NCBI GenBank assembly: GCA_910579835.1
Contig: CAJTWQ010000038.1
Location: 1-19,927, forward strand
DNA length: 19,927 nucleotides
Origin: an uncultured Ruminococcus sp.
Lineage (GTDB): Bacteria > Bacillota > Clostridia > Oscillospirales > Ruminococcaceae
Direction of reading: 5' to 3'
The notes under the pieces: model-generated
Seen by the model: only the letters and a program-made list of their open reading frames with translations
What the model was told of the DNA's origin: nothing
Database searches by the model: none
Program-made: the position numbers and the translations under genes
In this document: in pieces, positions 14,483 to 19,927 of the stretch
Position numbering within the stretch: position 1 is the stretch's first letter
Layout: each line of letters begins with the position of its first letter

Positions 14483-15259
14483 TTATTTCCCGTTTATCAG
14501 TATGTTCCAATCAGAACCGCCGAGATAACCAACGCCAAGATTGTTTTTCTTCTGAAATTCTGCAATTGCCGACATTGTTTTATTTCCTGCAATGCCGTCA
14601 GCCTTTCCAGAGTCGAATCCGAGAAAATTCAAACGTTCCTGAACCCATTGCGTCAGCTCGCCGCAATCTCCCTTTTCAATTATATATTTCCTGACTTCCA
14701 TAAGCGTTTTATTTCCTGCAATGCCGTCAGCTGCAAGCTCTGCGCCCTTATTGTTGAGAATGGTCTGCAATGTCTTTATATCGCTGTTTTCATGACGTGT
14801 GAAGCCGTAATATTTATAAAAATCATCTGTAATGCTGTATGCGGATGTTATGACCTCGTCTCCGAGCCATTTAACGCCGCTTCTGACATCAAGATGGATC
14901 GCCGTGTATGTACTGTCAATGTTAGCAATACCTGTAAATCCTAAATCCTGAGCTTTACAGGCAACTTTCTTCGTACATATCGGCGTACCTTTTTTATAAA
15001 AAATCACATCTGCGGCAATTCCCTTTGTGTGCATCCCATAGCCGTTTCCGCCTACAGCTTTATCATGCGCGGGGCAACGGTAGCCGCTGGTAATTATCGC
15101 TTTATCCGCTCCCAAAAGCCCTATAAGAGACTGTAATTTTTCAACTAGCTTTTCACTGATGATCTGTTCGTGATCCTGCCCGCATTTGCAATAAAATTCA
15201 CGCGAGCAAAAATTTTCTGAAAGTTGGATATTTTCTGTAACTTGAAAATTTTTAGTCAT
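14483..15259 (-). CDS. Phage endolysin: M15 D-Ala-D-Ala carboxypeptidase-type peptidase with two peptidoglycan-binding repeats
   Basis: A 258-residue lysis enzyme that would cut peptidoglycan peptides. The N-terminal domain (about 10-130) has M15A zinc ligands His77 and Asp84 (GMHTKGIAADV) and His122 (IHLDV), and the motif ITSGYRCPAHD. Two short peptidoglycan-binding-type repeats follow (about 158-192 and 200-245), each with ADGIAGNKT. The ATG at 15259 is chosen because AGGAG (15266-15270) sits 7 bases upstream; the frame extends further up but would overlap the holin gene. No signal peptide, as expected when a holin releases the enzyme. A 26-base stretch is identical between the two repeats (14577-14602, 14706-14731). 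Confidence 0.92.
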   Translation of the reverse strand: MTKNFQVTENIQLSENFCSREFYCKCGQDHEQIISEKLVEKLQSLIGLLGADKAIITSGYRCPAHDKAVGGNGYGMHTKGIAADVIFYKKGTPICTKKVACKAQDLGFTGIANIDSTYTAIHLDVRSGVKWLGDEVITSAYSITDDFYKYYGFTRHENSDIKTLQTILNNKGAELAADGIAGNKTLMEVRKYIIEKGDCGELTQWVQERLNFLGFDSGKADGIAGNKTMSAIAEFQKKNNLGVGYLGGSDWNILINGK

Positions 15260-15272
15260 AGTAATCTCCTTT

Positions 15273-15476
15273 TTAACGCCATACAGTTTTATTATCATTA
15301 GAATTTTTCTGATACTGCGTACCGAAATAGAACGCTATAACAGTTGTGTATATAGTCTGAAACTGATCGGAGGATATTGAGCCTCTGATAGTCAAAGCCC
15401 CGAAAAACACTGTCAAAACAAGAGTTAAAATTGATTTCACATCAATCAATTTCGCAATCCTTTCTTTAATTTTCAT
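15273..15476 (-). CDS. Phage holin (67 aa)
   Basis: A 67-residue basic protein with two hydrophobic stretches (about SILTLVLTVFFGALTI and FQTIYTTVIAFYFGT). This is the size and shape of small phage holins that open the membrane to the endolysin. It overlaps the XhlA-like gene by 11 bases and lies just upstream of the M15 endolysin, the usual lysis-cassette order. No family name can be fixed by eye. Confidence 0.82.
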   Translation of the reverse strand: MKIKERIAKLIDVKSILTLVLTVFFGALTIRGSISSDQFQTIYTTVIAFYFGTQYQKNSNDNKTVWR

Positions 15477-15684
15477 GCTCCAAATCCTCCAGTCTGTGGT
15501 TAATTACTTTTATCTGCTCCTCAATAACAGGCATACGCTTTGCAAAATTGTTATGCTCTGCGACACGATTTTCAAGCTGCTGCAAGCGGTAATTCGTCAT
15601 TTTTGAACTGACAAGAATACCGCCTAAACTTCCTCCGAGAGTTCCTATAAGCGAGATAAGAGCGATTATTATTTCTGCATTCAT
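15466..15684 (-). CDS. XhlA-like lysis accessory protein (72 aa)
   Basis: A 72-residue protein with one N-terminal membrane segment (IIIALISLIGTLGGSLGGIL) and a charged coiled coil (YRLQQLENRVAEHNN… MPVIEEQIKVINHRLEDLE). This resembles small phage XhlA or holin-associated proteins that often sit next to the holin. Its ATG shares one base with the upstream stop (TAATG), and a GGAGGGGGG ribosome binding site lies inside the upstream gene. Role in lysis is inferred from position. Confidence 0.78.
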   Translation of the reverse strand: MNAEIIIALISLIGTLGGSLGGILVSSKMTNYRLQQLENRVAEHNNFAKRMPVIEEQIKVINHRLEDLEHEN

Positions 15685-16394
15685 TATGTGGTCCCCCCCT
15701 CCAGAGCAGCGATTTTTGCTTCTAAAGCCGCAAGACGTTCCTCGACCGACGGCTTGTACGGTTCATAGGTATCGTCGGTGATATCGGCACAGCGGAGCAT
15801 AGGATAAATGGTTTCGTTGTTAAAGGTCTTGCCGCTCTCGATTGTGATACGTACGCAGTTGTACGGATAATCGCCGTTTACCGTTACTTTTCCGCCGTAC
15901 TGAAGCTTGCCCGTGCGCGTCTCGTCAAATGAAAAAAGCTGCATATACGCTTTGCCCGATATTCCGCCCGACAGATAATATTCGCCGTCGGGAAAAACCT
16001 TTTTCAGAGGCGTATCGCCGGGATTGTTTATTCCGTCCGAAACCGAAGCATACAGAACAAAAGCTTTTTCCGACGTTCCGCTCAGCGTGATCGTTCCGTC
16101 GGCGTTAACGGCTGCCGTTACTCCGGATGACGTCCGTGAGCCGCATCCGTTTTTAAGCAGATTTTTAACCGAATATCCCAGAGTTAACCGGTTAATTATA
16201 ATACTGTCTTTATAAGCATTTGTAAAATCGTTATGAGACAATCCCATTCCTTCGATCTTGTCGACCTTGTCCGGGATAATTGCAACGGCTTGCTTTTCGA
16301 CGTTAGTAAATATCTCAGATGATGCCATCTTGCTTAACAGAGCGTCAATCTCAGATGCTTCATAACCCAGATCATATATCTTTTCTTCGTCCAT
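15684..16394 (-). CDS. Phage fibre or appendage protein with C-terminal coiled coil (236 aa)
   Basis: A 236-residue structural protein. The N-terminal segment (about 1-65, ending KVDKIEGMGLSHNDFTNAYKD) is a type often seen at the start of phage fibre or upper-collar proteins. The middle (NLLKNGCGSRTSSG through GTITLSGTSEKAFVLYASV) reads as a beta-sandwich, possibly carbohydrate-binding. The end (EERLAALEAKIAALEGG) is a heptad coiled coil suitable for trimer formation. GGAGG precedes the ATG. Its position between the tail endopeptidase-like gene and the lysis genes fits a host-recognition appendage. Confidence 0.82.
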   Translation of the reverse strand: MDEEKIYDLGYEASEIDALLSKMASSEIFTNVEKQAVAIIPDKVDKIEGMGLSHNDFTNAYKDSIIINRLTLGYSVKNLLKNGCGSRTSSGVTAAVNADGTITLSGTSEKAFVLYASVSDGINNPGDTPLKKVFPDGEYYLSGGISGKAYMQLFSFDETRTGKLQYGGKVTVNGDYPYNCVRITIESGKTFNNETIYPMLRCADITDDTYEPYKPSVEERLAALEAKIAALEGGTT

Positions 16395-16396
16395 AC

Positions 16397-17818
16397 TTAT
16401 ACCTCCAATTTTTTAACAAGCTTTACATGATTCTTATCGAATAATAATTTGCCATTTTTGTCTTTGAGTTGAACATACGCTTTTTTGTATAATTCTTCTT
16501 CCGGAATAACGGGAATTGGATTATATGTGTGTCCTGTAAAGCTTTTTGTTGATCCAAAAACAATTGTTTTTACATTTCCGGTAATCGCGTCTGTCACAAC
16601 TTTTGTTATTTTAAGATTAAGATTAATGCCTAATCTGGGATCGTATATCGTACCGACGTTTCCGACCTTATATTCGTTCTGACCAATGTTGCTGAATCCC
16701 TGCGCATCTCGGTTGCTTCTGAAATCAACAACATCTATTGTATACGAAACAATCGGCTGACAATTTTCGTTCCAGAACTGCATAGCATCGTTTATCAAAA
16801 CATCTATATTGCTTTTATCATAATCAAAATAAATTTTTCTGTTGACGTTGTGCGGAAAATATATGACAGCTGCTGAATCAAATGAAACCCCGAACATATT
16901 ACCGTGATTATCGTACGCTTCAAGATGAGTACAGACCGATGATGAATCCAGCTTTACTTTTATTCCTTTAAAATCTCTGCCTAAATAAATTGAAAAACTG
17001 TGATAATCGTATTTTCGCTCGTTCACGGAAAAATAAAAATTATCTCTGCGCAATTCGCCGTTACACTTTGCAAGCAGACCGTTTTCGCCCATTATTGCTT
17101 CTGTAAAAGTGAATCCGTATCCGCTTGTAAATTTCTCCCACATTGCTGCGCCTATATCCTTTTTTACAGTAATGTCAGAATCAAATTTAAAATTGTGTAT
17201 GACCTCATTTTCCATAACCGGATGATCGCGCAGCGCTTCGAGATACAATTGATAAAGTACTAATTGACCTGATAAATTCGCCCAGAAATATGGAAAATAT
17301 CTTATCCAGAAGTCGTTCAGTTCATAAAATATATGTATTGCCGAAGCTTTTACAGTGCCTTTTCCTCCGGAATATGATCTTTCACACTGATTGATGCGAA
17401 AAATCTGTCCCTGTGCCTTAATAAAATTGAATTCGCGTATATATTCCCATTTCCCGTTATCGTCAATAGGAAGCTCGATCTGTAAAGAATAGTCTCCGTT
17501 ATATTCCTCGGAAATACTGCATGAGACCGGCGACAGAACCGCAAGTCCGTTAGTATCAAAATCTTCTTCTTTGCTCATGTAATCATGAACGGTTATGTAT
17601 TCTCTTTGAAATACTTTTTCAAAATGATTCCGGTACGGAGTTATTCCAGGAAGCAGCATATTATATGGTAATCCATTGTTGTAATAAATATCCTCGCCTA
17701 TATGTGTTTCTCCAGTCCGCCAAAGCGCATGAGGATAAGGCTTATCCATGGATTTTTCGGGACATTCTATAAAGTTTTCGTTTGTGGGAAGTCCGTCCCC
17801 GCCTATGTACCAACCCAT
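16397..17818 (-). CDS. Phage tail endopeptidase-like / minor structural protein (Tal type)
   Basis: A 473-residue tail-tip protein. The first ~75 residues form a family-specific entry segment (MGWYIGGDGLPTNENFIECP). From about residue 75 (REYITVHDYMSKEEDFDTNG) through the mid-region (AVLSPVSCSISEEYNGDYSLQ) it matches the phage minor structural protein N-terminal / prophage endopeptidase tail family. The C-terminal part (VGTIYDPRLGINLNLKITKV, then GSTKSFTG) also fits. There is no separate catalytic domain, so it may be purely structural. The ribosome binding site GGAGGGG lies over the stop of the upstream gene, 4 bases away, showing coupling. Confidence 0.9.
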   Translation of the reverse strand: MGWYIGGDGLPTNENFIECPEKSMDKPYPHALWRTGETHIGEDIYYNNGLPYNMLLPGITPYRNHFEKVFQREYITVHDYMSKEEDFDTNGLAVLSPVSCSISEEYNGDYSLQIELPIDDNGKWEYIREFNFIKAQGQIFRINQCERSYSGGKGTVKASAIHIFYELNDFWIRYFPYFWANLSGQLVLYQLYLEALRDHPVMENEVIHNFKFDSDITVKKDIGAAMWEKFTSGYGFTFTEAIMGENGLLAKCNGELRRDNFYFSVNERKYDYHSFSIYLGRDFKGIKVKLDSSSVCTHLEAYDNHGNMFGVSFDSAAVIYFPHNVNRKIYFDYDKSNIDVLINDAMQFWNENCQPIVSYTIDVVDFRSNRDAQGFSNIGQNEYKVGNVGTIYDPRLGINLNLKITKVVTDAITGNVKTIVFGSTKSFTGHTYNPIPVIPEEELYKKAYVQLKDKNGKLLFDKNHVKLVKKLEV

Positions 17819-17822
17819 AAGA

Positions 17823-18605
17823 TCACCCCTCCGATGCTATAGGGAAGCCTATTGAATTCAGATATGCCGCATCACGGAGCTGCTCGTCAGTGACTTCGTG
17901 CGATTCGCCCGTTGAATCAATGACGATATTGCTGCCGTCAATCTGCACGATATTGTTTATACTGCCGTTCCTGAAATCACTTTTTTGCGTTTTATCTGAA
18001 TTCGTCGTGATTCTTACAAATGAATTTTCAAAGGCGTAATCATAGTCGTTATAATTATAAAAATCAGTTGTGCAATCGGTGTAATCCAGCCATACATTGC
18101 AGAAAAATCCCCATACTTTGTTATAATATCCATGCTCAACTAAATAATGCTCCGTTCCACCAAAGGCTATATTTATGCCGCAGCTCTGAAAACGCACGCC
18201 TGTACCAAATATTTCTGTAGAACTGCCAGATATTCTTTTACCTGAAATCTGACATCCATCCAGAAGCAAAACATAATCGAATAAAGGACCGTCAATTAAT
18301 GGCTTTGATGTGGAATCAATTAAAAAATTTTTGATATTAAGATTACGGATTTTTGTTCCAAAACTAGAACCCGTTTCATCCTTTATGTACATATTGTATG
18401 CATTTGCGATAGTCCAGCCATTGCCGTTGATTTCCTCGCAGTTTGCCGTAATTATCCCGACCCCGGTCGGCGCGATCTTGTTCATATTGAAAGTTCCTCC
18501 GCCCTCCGGAAGACTTACATAAGCGTTTTTTGTGCCGACAGCCGTTACAAATTCTTCCCAGTTTCCGGGAATGTATGGGTCTGCCTGCTTGCCTGTGCCC
18601 TGCAT
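17823..18605 (-). CDS. Beta-rich phage structural protein (260 aa)
   Basis: A 260-residue protein starting MQGTGKQADPYIPGNWEEF, a beginning known to me from appendage or minor structural proteins of gut Clostridia phages. The middle has repeated short strands with Asn/Gly turns (GNGWTIANAYNMYIKD, then IRNLNIKNFLIDS), as in right-handed beta-helix tail proteins. GGAGG (on the minus strand) precedes the ATG. It is the first gene of the phage-derived unit; genes normally upstream of it in a tail operon are missing. Exact role unknown. Confidence 0.8.
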   Translation of the reverse strand: MQGTGKQADPYIPGNWEEFVTAVGTKNAYVSLPEGGGTFNMNKIAPTGVGIITANCEEINGNGWTIANAYNMYIKDETGSSFGTKIRNLNIKNFLIDSTSKPLIDGPLFDYVLLLDGCQISGKRISGSSTEIFGTGVRFQSCGINIAFGGTEHYLVEHGYYNKVWGFFCNVWLDYTDCTTDFYNYNDYDYAFENSFVRITTNSDKTQKSDFRNGSINNIVQIDGSNIVIDSTGESHEVTDEQLRDAAYLNSIGFPIASEG

Positions 18606-18752
18606 AATTTTACCTCCTGTTAATTAATACCACCTGCCGCCGATTTTCTTATGCGTGCGAAAGCAGACTATTTCCGCCGCAGAGAGAACAACGAGCAAAG
18701 CGAGTGAAAGCGTGAACTGCGGTCAAGCCGGCTGCAGCTTGCAATAAGAAAA
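18606..18752. other. Structured non-coding stretch upstream of the phage unit
   Basis: No gene seen. TTTTCTTAT (18644-18652) and ATAAGAAAA (18744-18752) form a long-range inverted repeat that extends with imperfect pairing (GGCG side). Inside, CCGCAG and CTGCGG form another dyad around short repeats of the type GAGCAAAGC/GAGTGAAAGC. No convincing minus-strand promoter for the gene at 18605 was found. Confidence 0.45.
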
Positions 18753-18778
18753 GCGCCTTGAATTTCTTCAAAACGCTT
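18744..18778 (-). terminator. Minus-strand terminator-like hairpin overlapping a plus-strand -35 box
   Basis: AAGCG (18751-18755) and CGCTT (18774-18778) enclose TTGAA/TTCAA (18758-18762, 18767-18771) with a 4-base loop. On the minus strand it exits into TTTTCTTATT, typical of an intrinsic terminator. It could block transcription coming from the right. It could also act as an operator, because it touches the -35 box at 18777. Confidence 0.5.
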
Positions 18779-18804
18779 GACATTTTCTTAAATTATGATA
18801 TAAT
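18777..18804 (+). promoter_or_regulatory. Strong plus-strand promoter
   Basis: TTGACA at 18777-18782 and TATAAT at 18799-18804, 16-base spacer. Both hexamers are perfect consensus. It points right into a region without a clear gene until 19259, and an intrinsic terminator stands before that gene. Confidence 0.75.
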
Positions 18805-18937
18805 ACCCACCACATTCTACTCCATACTGAAATATCCGACAACAAGCTAATTTATCCCATAGAATCGAGGTTTTCAGAGGTCAAAAATCAAAGAGTGCCT
18901 AAAATACGAGGTCTTAAAAAATGCTTGATTTTTTCTT

Positions 18938-18970
18938 TTTGGTAGAACTTTGGTAGAATTTTTGGTAACA
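18938..18970. repeat. Three direct repeats (TTTGGTAGAA, TTTGGTAGAA, TTTGGTAACA)
   Basis: Two identical 10-mers (18938-18947, 18949-18958) and a third related copy (18961-18970) are spaced by 11-12 bases, about one helical turn. Such arrays lie near the ends of integrative elements as arm-type sites for tyrosine recombinases. It could mark an end of the element that contains the plus-strand genes at the right edge. Confidence 0.45.
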
Positions 18971-19194
18971 ATTTATACAATGTATAATATAATGTGGAAT
19001 AAAAATTTCTTGAAAAGTACCGTAAAATCAAGGAAAACAAAACTTGAATCAAGCGAAAAAATAACACTGAAAACATAATACTGAGAACTTACTGTTTCAA
19101 CCTGTTTTGTATTGATTTTTGTAGTTCTTTATAAACAAAAAAATTAAATATTGTGGTAAATCCTGCTGCTAACAAAAAGGTTTTACAATTATTC

Positions 19195-19228
19195 AGCGTT
19201 TCTGATTTTCAATCAGAGACGCTTTTTT
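19195..19228 (+). terminator. Rho-independent terminator before the right-edge genes
   Basis: AGCGTTTCTGATT (19195-19207) pairs with AATCAGAGACGCT (19211-19223) with one T-G pair, a 3-base loop and a following six-T tract. It ends 30 bases before the ATG at 19259, so those genes depend on read-through, antitermination or another promoter. Confidence 0.88.
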
Positions 19229-19258
19229 GTTGCCTAAAATCAAAGAGGAGGTCATACC

Positions 19259-19513
19259 ATGTCCGAAAATAAAACTATTTATCCGAACGACAATCAACTG
19301 TCGCTTGAAGCTAACGGACTTCTGTCCACGATGCTGAACATACCCGAAAGCGACTATCACACGGCAGAGGAACTCTGCACATTCTCGGAGTGCGATTCTT
19401 TGAAAACTATTAAGGCTGCTCTTGATGAACTCAAAGACAGTAAATATATCATTTGTGTGGACGGAAAATACGCTGTCAACAAGCTGAGAATCCCGTCTAT
19501 GAAATTTGTCTGA
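19259..19513 (+). CDS. Small winged-helix protein related to replication-initiator N-termini (84 aa)
   Basis: An 84-residue protein. QLSLEANGLLSTMLNIPESDYHTAEEL followed by DSLKTIKAALDELKDSKYI and a final strand (GKYAVNKLRIP) matches the winged-helix plan of initiators of Firmicute plasmids and integrative elements (LSLKAKGLLS…LP…WDY). It resembles the N-terminus of the next gene, so the two are probably related. AGGAGG (19243-19248) precedes the ATG. Its stop overlaps the Shine-Dalgarno of the next gene. Function as DNA-binding or accessory replication protein is inference. Confidence 0.75.
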   Translation: MSENKTIYPNDNQLSLEANGLLSTMLNIPESDYHTAEELCTFSECDSLKTIKAALDELKDSKYIICVDGKYAVNKLRIPSMKFV

Positions 19514-19523
19514 GGTGAGAAAA

Positions 19524-19927
19524 ATGGCAAAGAAAATCGAAAAAACACAGCCGTCAAGCGTTTGCAGGGTGAATAAAAATTCCAACTATACTGTGATGAG
19601 CAATTTTCACCTGCGTTCAAAAACACTGAGTCTGAAAGCTGTCGGTCTGCTGAGCAAAGTACTTTCCCTTATAGACGAATGGGACTATGTGGAATATGGC
19701 TTAAAACGCACAGGCTGTGTCGGTTGTCCGTTCAATCCTCGTATCAACGAGGAACTTGAAATCATCGAAAAATACGAGCCGAAACTGTACACGGCAGCTG
19801 TCAATATTTTCGGAAAATCTTACGAATATACTCGAAAATATCGGGAGTTTGTGAAAATGATGAACGCAAAAGAAAATGAGGTAAAATTATGTGCGAAGAA
19901 AAATTCAGAGAGTGGCTTGGGAAGAAA
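19524..19927 (+). pseudogene. Chimeric ORF: replication-initiator N-terminus fused to PAPS-reductase-like C-terminus (runs off window)
   Basis: The frame opens at ATG 19524 behind GAGGTGAG and stays open to the window end. Residues 1-57 follow the initiator pattern (YTVMSNFHLRSKTLSLKAVGLLSKVLSL, then DEWDY). From about residue 58 it switches to the C-terminal part of a phosphoadenosine-phosphosulfate-reductase-like protein: YGLKRTGCVGCPFNPR with the two-cysteine motif, then ELEIIEKYEPKLY and FGKSYEYTRKYREF. The wing of the initiator and the nucleotide-binding part of the reductase are absent. The simplest reading is an in-frame deletion or recombination that joined two genes at the codons for EWDY. 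It may be non-functional. Confidence 0.7.
19889..19927 (+). CDS. Start of another gene (13 codons visible)
   Basis: ATG at 19889, with GAGG (19878-19881) 7 bases upstream, opens a frame reading MCEEKFREWLGKK to the window end. It overlaps the chimeric ORF in another frame. Too little is visible to name it. The start is favoured because a good ribosome binding site precedes it. Confidence 0.5.
   Translation, partial: MCEEKFREWLGKK

Larger units (their letters stand above)
10632..18606 (-). mobile_element. Prophage-derived segment adjacent to tmRNA (appendage and lysis genes only)
   Basis: All genes here run on the minus strand towards tmRNA and have a phage character: tail endopeptidase-like protein, fibre-like protein, XhlA-like protein, holin, M15 endolysin, and a set of small structural-looking proteins. 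No terminase, portal, capsid, tape-measure, integrase or repressor gene is present. The tmRNA 3' end is a common tyrosine-recombinase target, but a second copy of the tmRNA 3' end was not found within the window, so exact borders are unknown. The right border is drawn where the non-coding structured region begins. Confidence 0.65.
18811..19228 (+). ncRNA. Candidate untranslated RNA (promoter to terminator, about 0.42 kb)
   Basis: The span runs from the predicted start of the promoter at 18777 to the intrinsic terminator at 19195-19228 and has no plus-strand open frame longer than a few codons. The only short frame with a possible ribosome binding site begins at ATG 18921 (MLDFFFLVELW, then stop). 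AAAAATCAA (18883-18891) pairs with TTGATTTTT (18925-18933). It could be a regulatory RNA of a mobile element, a long leader with attenuation for the genes at 19259, or unrelated signals by chance. Confidence 0.3.

Noticed and set aside
18888..19076. 62-codon minus-strand frame (Phe/Leu/Tyr-rich)
   Set aside because: Low-complexity translation of AT-rich DNA, lacks a ribosome binding site and covers the direct repeats; no family resemblance.
10583..19258. Duplicated tmRNA 3' end (second att copy) inside the window
   Set aside because: I looked for CGCCTCCACCA and the T-arm sequence downstream and found no convincing copy, so exact element borders are not claimed.
1..19927. CRISPR array or transposase gene
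   Set aside because: No regularly spaced repeat array and no transposase-like reading frame was seen; the repeats found are short pairs or triplets.

Overview
The window looks like a chromosomal segment of a Clostridia-class Firmicute. A Ruminococcus-like member of the Oscillospiraceae is my best guess, from the gene content, the strong AGGAGG-type ribosome binding sites, the near-consensus sigma-A promoters and the style of the phage proteins. No rRNA or species marker is present, so the genus is inference.

Positions 1-1166 (+) hold the 3' end of aspS (aspartyl-tRNA synthetase) and an overlapping Nudix hydrolase gene. Positions 1442-9946 (+) hold a complete nine-gene V-type ATPase operon in the order F(G/H)-I-K-E-C-G(F)-A-B-D, the order of the Enterococcus hirae ntp operon. 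Spacing is tight and several genes overlap. The proteolipid keeps the residues that bind Na+ in E. hirae NtpK, so the machine is probably a sodium-translocating V-ATPase. It has its own promoter, with a second promoter and a hairpin (possible attenuator) further upstream.

Positions 9994-10631 hold the operon-end hairpin, a consensus promoter, the one-piece tmRNA gene ssrA (10213-10582) with a readable proteolysis tag, and its terminator. A 45-bp hairpin-forming sequence at the ssrA promoter has a diverged second copy upstream of the V-ATPase operon.

From 10632 to about 18606 the strand switches and the content becomes phage-derived. Read from right to left there are two transcription units. 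The first (18605 to 14231) encodes a beta-rich structural protein, a tail endopeptidase-like protein, a fibre-like protein, an XhlA-like protein, a holin, an M15 endolysin and a small helix-turn-helix protein, and ends in a clear terminator. The second (14091 to 10766) encodes a small papain-like protein, Q/N-rich, Gly/Cys-rich and Arg/Gly-rich proteins and two small acidic proteins, and ends in a terminator that converges on the tmRNA. No capsid, portal, terminase, tape-measure or integrase gene is in the window. The segment is therefore a prophage end, a remnant, or a retained appendage-and-lysis cassette next to tmRNA, a common integration target.

Positions 18606-19258 are non-coding but structured: inverted repeats, a strong plus-strand promoter, direct repeats resembling recombinase arm sites, and an intrinsic terminator. 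This arrangement could make an untranslated RNA of about 0.4 kb. At the right edge (+) are a small winged-helix protein, a chimeric gene joining the N-terminus of a replication initiator to the C-terminus of a PAPS-reductase-like protein, and the start of another gene. This edge looks like a second mobile element or a recombination scar.

The most unusual items are the capsid-less phage cassette with its Gly/Cys-rich proteins, the initiator/PAPS-reductase fusion, the promoter-to-terminator non-coding unit, and the hairpin shared by ssrA and the V-ATPase upstream region.
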